Assembly: GCA_049273855.1 (NCBI GenBank)
Contig: JBASRN010000181.1
Location: 1-64,000, forward strand
DNA length: 64,000 nucleotides
Source: Onstottus_B sp049273855
GTDB taxonomy: Bacteria; Acidobacteriota; Blastocatellia; UBA7656
Direction: 5' to 3'
Shown here: positions 1 through 7,743 of the stretch, in pieces
Numbering within the stretch: position 1 is the stretch's first letter
Layout of the letters: each line of letters begins with the position of its first letter
Program-made: the position numbers and the translations under genes
Notes under the pieces: generated by a model
What the model was told of the DNA's origin: nothing
What the model saw: the letters and a program-made list of their open reading frames with translations, nothing else
Databases searched by the model: none

Positions 1-85
1 GTACGGGCGTCCCTCCGTGGGCGCCCCTTATCGCTCTCGAAAAGCGTCTCGCAACCAAGGGGCGCCCACGGAGGGACGCCCGTAC
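1..85. repeat. Perfect inverted repeat, 29-bp arms
   Basis: Positions 1-29 are the exact reverse complement of 57-85, separated by a 27-nt loop. The stem is G+C-rich (arm core GGGCGTCCCTCCG). It begins at the first base of the window, so the arms may extend further left. It lies 21 bp past the stop codon of the first permease gene (minus strand), where a transcript would form a strong hairpin. It could be a terminator or a REP-like dispersed element. Confidence 0.85.
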
Positions 86-106
86 AGGTTCATACGCCAG
101 CAGCTC

Positions 107-2527
107 TTATTCATATCTGAGCGCGACCATAGGGTCTACTTTGGCCGCGCGGCGAGCCGGTACAATACAGGCCGCCAGAGCCACTACTACCAGGATCAGC
201 GGAATGGCGACGAACGTTATCGGGTCGGTCGCGCTCACACTGAAAAGCAAGCTCGTCATCACACGGGTCAAGGCGAACGCGCCTGCGAGTCCGACTGCGA
301 CTCCGACAAGCGCCATCGACATACCCTGGCCGACGACGAGCTTCAACACGTCGCGGGTCTGCGCGCCCAACGCCATCCGCAACCCAATCTCCCCGGTTCG
401 CTGAGTAACCGTGTAAGCCATCACGCTGTAAATCCCGATCGCGGCGAGCGCCAGCGCAACCGCGGCAAACAGACCCAACAACAACAAGGTGAATCGCTGA
501 TTCGAGATTGAACCAGAGACGACCTCTTCCATCGTTTGAAGGCTGGCGATGGGTTGGTCCTTGTCGATCGCAAGAACGCTGCTGCGAACTGCCGCGCTCA
601 AGCTCAGGGGCGGGCCTGCCGTCTTTAAAACCACCGCCATGGCGAGCTGCGGCCGCTGATCTGAAGAAAGGAAAAAGCCTTCGGCGGGAGAGCTGTCGAG
701 TCCGGTGTGCCGGATGTCGCCGACTACTCCTATGATCTCTCGCGATTGGGGAGGGCTGCCTCCACCAAGGATGTGCTTGCCTATAGGATCTTCATCGGGG
801 AAGAAACGGCGAGCGAAACTCTGATTGATGATCACGGCGATCTGCGACGTCGCATTATCCTGCTCCGTGAAAAACCGGCCCTGGAGCAAAGGAATTCCCA
901 TCGTTCGAAAATAGTCCGGGCTGACGATGCCTACTGAGACGATGGGCCGCTCGGCAAGCGGAGGCACGGGCCTGCCCTCAATTGCGGTCGGAGTTCGCGC
1001 ATCTGAGCCGGACAACGGCAAGCTCTGCGTGGCGCCGGCCGAGACCGCGCCTGGAAGAGCTGCCAGCTCCTGACAGAGCCGGTTGTAGAACGCCGTGCGT
1101 TGTGCCGGCTGAGCGTATCTGGAATTCGGAAGGCTGATGTTGGCGACCAGCACTCGGCCGGGATTGAAACCTGCATCGACGTTTTGCAAAAGCACAAAGC
1201 TTCTTATCAACAACCCGGCGCCGATCAGAAGCACGACCGACAACGCAACTTCGGCAACAACGAGGCCGCTTCGAATACGAATGCGCAGACCTCCTGTCGA
1301 GCCACGGCCAGTATCCTTGAGCGCGTCATTCAGGTCCGTCTTCGAAGCTTGAAGCGCAGGGGCCAGGCCAAAAATCACGCCGGTCAGCACCGCAACTACA
1401 AGAGTGAACACGAGCACTCGACCGTCGACGCTGATCTCGAGGGCCCGCGGTATGTTACCAGTAGCCGCCCCCACCAGCAGGTCCACTCCCCAGCTTGCCA
1501 GCAGCACCCCGAGCGAACCTGCCATCAACGCAAGAAGCACGCTCTCAGTCAGAAACTGACGAATCAGACGCGTGCGGCTTGCGCCGAGGGCTGCACGAAC
1601 GGCGATCTCTTTCTGACGGCCGGCCGCTTTTGCCAGCAGCAGGTTGGCAACATTGGCACAAGCGATCAACAAGACAAAGGCAACCGCTCCAAGCAGGATA
1701 AACAGAGTCGGCCTCACCCCCTGGGTAACCACCTCAGGCAGCGGCACGACGAGAACGCCAAACGAGGCGTCGGGCTGATCGGGAATCTTGTTACCCTCGG
1801 CTATGCCCTCAACTTCGGCTTGCGCCTGTTGTCTTGTTACGCCGGGCTTCAGCCTGCCAACCATACTCAAGAAGCCGGAGCCGCGTTCGACGGCTTCGCG
1901 ACTCAGGAAACTCGGTTCGAAGGCCCGGGGCAACCAACAGTCGATTTGAGCCGCCGGAAAACTGAAGCCCTCCGGCATGATCCCGACGACCGCGCAGCTC
2001 GCGCCGTCGAGCGTGACGGCTTTTCCGACCGTATCCGGAGCCGAACCGAACTGTCTCTGCCACAGGGTGTGACTGAGAATAACCACTTGTGCGCCACCCG
2101 GCTTGTCTTCTTCAGGCAGAAAGTTACGGCCGGCAGCGGGTCGCACCTTGAGCACCTCGAGAACACCGGCCGACATTCTGATCGCGGTCAACTGCAGCGG
2201 CTCGTCGATGCCGGTCAGGTTTGCGGTGTCAAAAGTGTACGCGCCGGCGTGCTCGAAGAGTTGGTTCTGTTCCGTGATCGCTGTGGTTCGCTGATATGAA
2301 CTTGAAGTCTGATCGAGCCCGCGTTCGGGAGCGGTCGCGAAGATTCGCATGATTCGATCCGGCTCAGCATAAGGCAGAGGCCGCAACAGCACCGCGTTAA
2401 CCACGCTGAAGATGGCGCTGTTGCCGCCTATGCCGAGAGCCAGCGCAAGTATCGCCACGCCGGTGAAACCCGGACTGCGGCGCAACGTGCGCGCACCATA
2501 TTTGATGTCTTGCCACAGCGTGTCCAT
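107..2527 (-). CDS. ADOP-family duplicated MacB/FtsX permease (copy 1)
   Basis: 806-aa inner-membrane permease with two fused MacB-like halves. Each half has one leading membrane helix, a large extracytoplasmic MacB_PCD-type domain, then three membrane helices of FtsX type: helix 1 about 22-48, periplasmic domain to about 268, helices to about 392, second half from about 420. The two cytoplasmic coupling segments, where a MacB-type permease would touch its ATPase, are KEIAVRAALGAS (306-317) and GEIGLRMALGAQ (712-723). The protein ends in the family signature VPARRAAKVDPMVALRYE. ADOP proteins are called orphan because they are usually not next to an ATPase gene, as here; their substrates are unknown. 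I chose the ATG at 2527 (GAGG 5-6 nt upstream) over the GTG two codons earlier. Confidence 0.93.
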   Translation of the reverse strand: MDTLWQDIKYGARTLRRSPGFTGVAILALALGIGGNSAIFSVVNAVLLRPLPYAEPDRIMRIFATAPERGLDQTSSSYQRTTAITEQNQLFEHAGAYTFDTANLTGIDEPLQLTAIRMSAGVLEVLKVRPAAGRNFLPEEDKPGGAQVVILSHTLWQRQFGSAPDTVGKAVTLDGASCAVVGIMPEGFSFPAAQIDCWLPRAFEPSFLSREAVERGSGFLSMVGRLKPGVTRQQAQAEVEGIAEGNKIPDQPDASFGVLVVPLPEVVTQGVRPTLFILLGAVAFVLLIACANVANLLLAKAAGRQKEIAVRAALGASRTRLIRQFLTESVLLALMAGSLGVLLASWGVDLLVGAATGNIPRALEISVDGRVLVFTLVVAVLTGVIFGLAPALQASKTDLNDALKDTGRGSTGGLRIRIRSGLVVAEVALSVVLLIGAGLLIRSFVLLQNVDAGFNPGRVLVANISLPNSRYAQPAQRTAFYNRLCQELAALPGAVSAGATQSLPLSGSDARTPTAIEGRPVPPLAERPIVSVGIVSPDYFRTMGIPLLQGRFFTEQDNATSQIAVIINQSFARRFFPDEDPIGKHILGGGSPPQSREIIGVVGDIRHTGLDSSPAEGFFLSSDQRPQLAMAVVLKTAGPPLSLSAAVRSSVLAIDKDQPIASLQTMEEVVSGSISNQRFTLLLLGLFAAVALALAAIGIYSVMAYTVTQRTGEIGLRMALGAQTRDVLKLVVGQGMSMALVGVAVGLAGAFALTRVMTSLLFSVSATDPITFVAIPLILVVVALAACIVPARRAAKVDPMVALRYE

Positions 2528-2548
2528 AACCACCTCTTGGGAAAAACC

Positions 2549-2715
2549 GAGGATTGAGGATTGAGGATCGAGCGTTGCGGATCGAGTACGACCAACCGCG
2601 TAGTGACGAATTCATTCGTTCGATGCGATTGTGCAGTATTGGAAAGTCCGACGAATGAATTTGTTACTACGCGGGTCGTTCATTCCCTTATGCTCGATCC
2701 TCCATCCTCTATCCT
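2549..2715. repeat. Nested hairpin: GAGGATN heptamers around a 22-bp inverted repeat
   Basis: The outer arms are heptamer arrays, GAGGATT type at 2549-2572 and its complement at 2693-2715 (two mismatches). Inside lies a second inverted repeat, 2597-2618 against 2652-2673, matching at 20 of 22 positions; both differences would be G-U pairs in RNA. The structure fills the junction between two minus-strand permease genes and runs into the last codons of the upstream one. Confidence 0.8.
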
Positions 2716-5194
2716 ATTCATATCTGAGCGCGACCATCGGGTCTACTCTCGTGGCGCGACGAGCTGGCACGAAACAGGCTGCCAGAGCCACTGCCACCAG
2801 CAGCAGAGCGATTGCCGCAAAGGTCGCGGGGTCGGTCGAGGTCACCCCGAACAAGAAGCTCTCCAGCAAGCGCGTCAAGAAGAACGCTCCTGTCAACCCG
2901 ATCACAACGCCGATCACGACGAGTGTCATCCCCTGTCGCACGACCAGCTTCAGCACGTCAACTGCACGCGCGCCCAGCGCCATGCGAATGCCAATCTCGC
3001 GCGTGCGCTGCGCGACCGCGTAAGCCATCACGCCGTAAATTCCGGAAGCGGCGAGGAGCAGCGCCACCAGGCCGAAGACGCCAAGGACGCTGCCGGCCAA
3101 TCGCGCCGGCAGCAGCGCCAGCCCCAGGTGCTCTCGCATCGTCTTAACGTCGTAAAGCGGCAAGTTTTTGTCGAGGGCGGCCACTTCGTTGCGCACGGCC
3201 GGCAGGCAATCAAACGGATTGCCGCGCGTGCGAACGATCAGCGTCGGCGCTGATAGGTAGTCTTGCGCCAGGTTCAAATAGAAAAACGGGGTGGCCTCTT
3301 CGCCCAGCGTGGCGTACTTGCCGTCTTTCACCACGCCGACGACGGCCAGGTACGGCGAATCGTTCGAGCCGCTGCGCCCAACCCCCCTTTGTATGCGTTT
3401 GCCGATCGGGTCCTGGCCCGGCCAGTAGCGGCGCGCGAAGGCTTCGTTGATCATTACCGCGCCGAGCGATCCCGCGCGATCCTGCCCATCGAACGCGCCG
3501 CCACGCAATACCGGGATGCGCAGCGTTTCAAAGTACCCTGGCGTGACGAAGGCTGAATTCACCTCGGTGCTTTCGCCCGCCTGCGCAGTGTAACCCTCGA
3601 TGGTGATGCCACGCCGCGCACCGTCCAGTCCGAGCGGCAACGCGTCAGTGATACTCGCCGATTCGACAACCGGCAGCGCGCGCACGCGATCGAGCAATTG
3701 ACTGGAAAAATTCCGCCCGGTCGTTTCGTTGTATCCCTGCAGTTGCAAATCCATCGCCATCACCAACAGGTTGTCGGCGTCGAAGCCGGGATCAATCGAA
3801 CTGGCATTGCGCAGGCTGCGCAAAAACAAACCTGAGCAGATCAACAGCAACAGCGAGAGCGCGACCTGGACGATCACAAACGTGCCGCGCAATCGCCCCC
3901 TGCCGCGTCCCGCGCCCACCGCGCCTGCCTCGTCTTTGAGCGATGGGACCAGGTCGGGCCGGGAAGCGGCGAGCGCCGGAGCGAGTCCGAAGAGCACGCC
4001 GGTCAACAACGCAACGCCAAACGTGAAGCCGAGCACGCGCCAATCGATGCTCAAATCAATTTCAATCGGGACGGGTACCGGCGGTTTGAACGCCATCAGC
4101 AACTCAACGCCCCACAAAGCCAGCAGCAATCCTCCAACGCCGCCGAGGACTGCTAGCAACACGCTCTCGGTCAGCAACTGCCGAATCAAACGGAGGCGTC
4201 CCGCGCCGAGCGCAAGCCTGATGGCGAACTCCTTACGCCGGGCCGCCGCGCGAGCCAGCAATAGATTGGCGACGTTGGCGCACGCAATCAGCAACACCAG
4301 CCCAACCACCGCCATCAGCAACGCCATAAAGATCACGACAGGCGTGCGAACATCCGGCATGACGCGCGCCTCGCTTTCGGGAACCAGCGAAATAACGCGT
4401 GGTTCGTTGCGGATGTTGTTCCAACGCTGCGGCCACTCTTTGAAGAGTTGTTCGGCTATGCTGCCGAAGTTCGACTGCGCCTGATCGAGCGTGACGCCGG
4501 GCTTCAAGCGCCCCATCACAAAAAAGCTGCGGTTGCCGCGCTCGACCAGATTATCGCTGCCGGGCACCGCCTGGTTCATCATCATGGCCGGAACCCAGAG
4601 GTCGGCGGCCAACCCGCGCAGCAGCCCCGAATACTCTTCCTCCGCGACGCCGACAACAGTGAATGCATGGCCGTTCATTATGACGCTGCGGCCAACAATC
4701 CCTGGATTGCCGCCGAAGCGCCCTTGCCAAAGCTTGTGACCGATGACCACGACCGGATGCGAACCTGGGGTCTGGTCTTCTTCAGGTAGAAACCCGCGCC
4801 CCAGCGCCATTTTGACGCCAAGGTCAGCGAAGTAATTTCCGCTGACGACCTCGCCGAAAGCGCGTTCGTTCACGCCGTCAACGTTCAGACTGAACGGCGT
4901 CGCGGTGTAAGCCACCAGCCCGGAAAAAACCTGGTTGCGATCGCGAAAATCAAGATAGTCGGGATAGGACGACGTGCCGTAATTGCCGCTGCTGAAATCG
5001 CTGGTGTAGACCGCCGCGAGTTGCTCGGGCTTTTCGACCGGCAGCGGGCGCAGCAGGAGCGCGTTGACCAAACTGAAGATCGTGCTGTTGGCTCCGATGC
5101 CCAGTGCCAGCGCCAGCACCGCGAGGCCTGTAAAGCCGGGGCTGTTGAGCAGCATCCGACATCCGTAACGCAAGTCTTGCCAGAGTGTTTGCAT
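2714..5194 (-). CDS. ADOP-family permease (copy 2, LPVEKP subtype)
   Basis: 826 aa. It belongs to the second ADOP subtype of this window, recognised by LPVEKPEQL after helix 1 (about 51-59), FSGL near 90 and VSGNYF near 117, in place of the LPYxxPDRL and GEPER motifs of copy 1. Coupling segments are KEFAIRLALGAG (321-332) and REIGIRMALGAR (732-743). AGGGG precedes the ATG. The gene starts 24 bp after the stop codon of the next permease (5219-7645), so the two are probably co-transcribed. Its last ~160 bp, inside the coding region, are almost identical to the end of that neighbour although the proteins otherwise differ throughout, which points to gene conversion. Confidence 0.93.
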   Translation of the reverse strand: MQTLWQDLRYGCRMLLNSPGFTGLAVLALALGIGANSTIFSLVNALLLRPLPVEKPEQLAAVYTSDFSSGNYGTSSYPDYLDFRDRNQVFSGLVAYTATPFSLNVDGVNERAFGEVVSGNYFADLGVKMALGRGFLPEEDQTPGSHPVVVIGHKLWQGRFGGNPGIVGRSVIMNGHAFTVVGVAEEEYSGLLRGLAADLWVPAMMMNQAVPGSDNLVERGNRSFFVMGRLKPGVTLDQAQSNFGSIAEQLFKEWPQRWNNIRNEPRVISLVPESEARVMPDVRTPVVIFMALLMAVVGLVLLIACANVANLLLARAAARRKEFAIRLALGAGRLRLIRQLLTESVLLAVLGGVGGLLLALWGVELLMAFKPPVPVPIEIDLSIDWRVLGFTFGVALLTGVLFGLAPALAASRPDLVPSLKDEAGAVGAGRGRGRLRGTFVIVQVALSLLLLICSGLFLRSLRNASSIDPGFDADNLLVMAMDLQLQGYNETTGRNFSSQLLDRVRALPVVESASITDALPLGLDGARRGITIEGYTAQAGESTEVNSAFVTPGYFETLRIPVLRGGAFDGQDRAGSLGAVMINEAFARRYWPGQDPIGKRIQRGVGRSGSNDSPYLAVVGVVKDGKYATLGEEATPFFYLNLAQDYLSAPTLIVRTRGNPFDCLPAVRNEVAALDKNLPLYDVKTMREHLGLALLPARLAGSVLGVFGLVALLLAASGIYGVMAYAVAQRTREIGIRMALGARAVDVLKLVVRQGMTLVVIGVVIGLTGAFFLTRLLESFLFGVTSTDPATFAAIALLLVAVALAACFVPARRATRVDPMVALRYE
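2733..2890. repeat. Near-identical 158-bp tract (partner 5238-5395)
   Basis: This tract matches 5238-5395 with one difference (CCAGCAGC against CCAACAGC) and diverges abruptly on both sides. It encodes the last membrane helix and C-terminal tail of copies 2 and 3. The sharp borders suggest short-tract gene conversion or unequal recombination between neighbouring paralogues. Confidence 0.85.
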
Positions 5195-5218
5195 GACTTT
5201 CCCCTCTTTGAGTTCGGA

Positions 5219-7645
5219 TCACTCGTAGCGGAGAGCTACCATCGGGTCTACTCTCGTGGCGCGACGAGCTGGCACGAAACAGGCTGCCAGAGCCACTGCC
5301 ACCAACAGCAGAGCGATTGCCGCAAAGGTCGCGGGGTCGGTCGAGGTCACCCCGAACAAGAAGCTCTCCAGCAAGCGCGTCAAGAAGAACGCTCCCGTTA
5401 GGCCCACACCCACGCCGATTGCGGTGAGCGTCATGCCCTGTCGGACTACAAGCTTGAGCACGTCGCTCCGATCCGCGCCCAGCGCCATTCGGATACCGAT
5501 CTCATGCGTGCGTTGGTTCACCGAATAGCTCATGACTCCGTACAACCCGACTGCTGTGAGCAGCAGCGCCATCCCCGCGAACAGGGTGAGGAGCAAGGTA
5601 TTGAAGCGCGGGTGCGCTACCGACGCCGCCAAATACTGGTCCAGCGTCTTGATGTTATAGGCGGGCAGATCCTTGTCCATTGCTTTGATTTCGCTTTGAA
5701 CCGCGCTGACGATGCCGAACGGGTCGGACTCGGTCTTCACCAGCACCGCCATATCGAATGTGAGCTGTGCGTGAGGCTCGTAGGCTTCCGGGTCTGCTTC
5801 CGCGCTCAAGCTCATATGCTTGACGTTTCCGACGACGCCGACTATCTCGCGGGTGGGAGATTCGTTATCGTCGGCTGAAATACCGGGCGTGATGAATTTG
5901 GCGATCGGGTCTTCGCCGGGAAAAAACTGCCGGGCGAAAGCTTCGTTGACGATGATGACGGCTGGCGCTTTTTTGTCGTCGCGCTCGGTGAAGTCGCGGC
6001 CCTTGATCAGCGGAATCCCGAGCGTCTTAAAGTAGTCGAGCCCGATTGTCCGAATCTCAGTGGCGGGGAGTTCTCCCTTTGGGATAGGGCGTCCTTGAGT
6101 TTCAAACGTGACACGCATGCGATCGCCGCCCATTGGCAACGGATAACCGCCGCTCGAGGATTTGACCCCGGGCAGCGAGTCAATTCGAGCCTGGAGCTGC
6201 CGGTAGAACTCGACTTGCTGTTCGGGTTTGTACTTGACCTCGGGCAGCCCGATGCTAAAGGTCAGCACGTTGTGCGGATTGAAGCCCGGGTTGACTTGCT
6301 GCAATCGCCGCAGGCTTTGGATCAGCAGCCCCGCGCCGGCCAACAGTACGATTGCGACGGCAACCTCGCCAACAACCAGCACCGCGCGAAGTCGATTCCG
6401 GCGCGCGCCTTCAGTCGAACCGCGGCCCCCTTCCTTAAGCGATTCGGTTAAGTCAGTCTTCGAAGAATGAAGCGCCGGGACCAGACCGAAGCTCACCCCG
6501 GTTAGAATCGAAACCAGGAATGTGAAGCCGAGCACTCGGCCATCCAGCCCAATCTGCGCGGCGCGAGGGAGATCGTCCCGGCTGAGGGCGACCAGAACGT
6601 CTGTTCCCCACATCGCCACCAGCAATCCAAGCGCGCCGCCAGCCATCGACAACAACACACTTTCGGTCAGCAGTTGGCGCACTACACGCCACCGGCTTGC
6701 GCCCAGCGCCGCCCGGATCGCAAGCTCTTTATGCCGCGTTGTCGCCCGCGCAAGCAGGAGGTTGGCAACGTTTGCGCAGCCTATCAGCAAGACACAGCCT
6801 ACAGCGCCAAGCAATATAAGCAGCGCCGGACGAACGTCGCCGACCATGCTCTCGAGGGCCGGGACGATGTTCACGCCGCGATGCAAATTCTCATCGGGGT
6901 ATTGCCGTTCGAGGTTGGCGGCGATTCCGTCCATCTCGGCCTTTGCTTGATCGGACGTGACGTCGGGCTTGAGCCGGGCGATGACGTGCATGTAGTGCGC
7001 GCCGCGCTGCTCGAACATTCCGGAGTCGATGGCAACCGTAGACCACAGATCGACAGGATCGCTGCCAATAGGGAACTGAAAGCCTTCGGGCATCACACCG
7101 ACCACCGTATAGTTCTTGCCGCCAAGCACCAGCGATCTGTCAATCACGCTCGGGTCGCCGTTGAACCGGGTCTGCCAAAGTCGATGACCCAGCATGACGA
7201 CGCGGCCCGAGTCGCCAAGCTTGTCTTCTTCCGCGCGGAACGGTCGGCCGAGAATGGGGGCCACTCCAAGCAGCGGAAAGAGATCCGCGTTGACGACCGC
7301 GCCCTGAATCCGCGCCGGCTCGCCGTCGCCGGTCAGTATGAAGTCAGAGTTGTGATATGACGACATATGCTCGAAGACGTGGTTCTGATTCCTCCAGTCG
7401 GCGAAGTTCGGATATGAGACTGAGGAGCGCGAACCTCCGCGATCGATGCGTGATTCGTAAACCCTCATCAATCGATCAGGCTCGGGGAAGGGAAGCGGCT
7501 TGAGGAGCACTGCGTTGACTACGCTGAAGATGGCAGTGTTAGCGCCGATGCCAAGAGCCAGCGCCATCACGGCGATCACGGTGAAGCCCGGCTGCTTGAG
7601 CAGCATCCTGGTTCCGTATCGAAGGTCCTGCAAAAACGTCTCCAT
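5219..7645 (-). CDS. ADOP-family permease (copy 3)
   Basis: 808 aa, with LPFPEPDRL after the first membrane helix, so of the common subtype. The first half carries KELAIRAALGAS at 306-317 and the second HEIGIRMALGAD at 714-725; the intervening extracytoplasmic domain runs from about 448 to 670. The start is supported by AGGAG seven nucleotides before the ATG. The last 58 residues equal those of copy 2. It is the upstream member of a tight pair with copy 2 (24-bp gap), while a GGTTTCT hairpin separates it from copy 4 upstream. Confidence 0.93.
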   Translation of the reverse strand: METFLQDLRYGTRMLLKQPGFTVIAVMALALGIGANTAIFSVVNAVLLKPLPFPEPDRLMRVYESRIDRGGSRSSVSYPNFADWRNQNHVFEHMSSYHNSDFILTGDGEPARIQGAVVNADLFPLLGVAPILGRPFRAEEDKLGDSGRVVMLGHRLWQTRFNGDPSVIDRSLVLGGKNYTVVGVMPEGFQFPIGSDPVDLWSTVAIDSGMFEQRGAHYMHVIARLKPDVTSDQAKAEMDGIAANLERQYPDENLHRGVNIVPALESMVGDVRPALLILLGAVGCVLLIGCANVANLLLARATTRHKELAIRAALGASRWRVVRQLLTESVLLSMAGGALGLLVAMWGTDVLVALSRDDLPRAAQIGLDGRVLGFTFLVSILTGVSFGLVPALHSSKTDLTESLKEGGRGSTEGARRNRLRAVLVVGEVAVAIVLLAGAGLLIQSLRRLQQVNPGFNPHNVLTFSIGLPEVKYKPEQQVEFYRQLQARIDSLPGVKSSSGGYPLPMGGDRMRVTFETQGRPIPKGELPATEIRTIGLDYFKTLGIPLIKGRDFTERDDKKAPAVIIVNEAFARQFFPGEDPIAKFITPGISADDNESPTREIVGVVGNVKHMSLSAEADPEAYEPHAQLTFDMAVLVKTESDPFGIVSAVQSEIKAMDKDLPAYNIKTLDQYLAASVAHPRFNTLLLTLFAGMALLLTAVGLYGVMSYSVNQRTHEIGIRMALGADRSDVLKLVVRQGMTLTAIGVGVGLTGAFFLTRLLESFLFGVTSTDPATFAAIALLLVAVALAACFVPARRATRVDPMVALRYE
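5238..5395. repeat. Near-identical 158-bp tract (partner 2733-2890)
   Basis: Second member of the tract described at 2733-2890 (157 of 158 bases equal). Codons just outside it differ between the two genes at many third positions, so the tract was homogenised much later than the genes were duplicated. Confidence 0.85.
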
Positions 7646-7660
7646 CTAATTCTCCTGACC

Positions 7661-7737
7661 GGTCTCTGGTTTCTGGTTGACCACTACAGGCGCTTCGCCC
7701 TTCCAACTCAAGAACCAGAAACCAGAAACCAGAAACC
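7661..7737. repeat. GGTTTCT heptamer hairpin
   Basis: Opposed arrays of the 7-mer GGTTTCT (about 7663-7679) and its complement (about 7712-7736) surround a loop of about 32 nt. The element fills the junction between copies 4 and 3. Confidence 0.75.
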
Positions 7738-7743
7738 CTAAAC

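Noticed and set aside
1100..2299. Long plus-strand open frame (399 codons) antisense to permease copy 1, and a similar one of 428 codons at 61242-62528
   Set aside because: They are shadows of G+C-rich permease genes: composition is biased to Arg/Gln/His, there is no family resemblance and no ribosome site.
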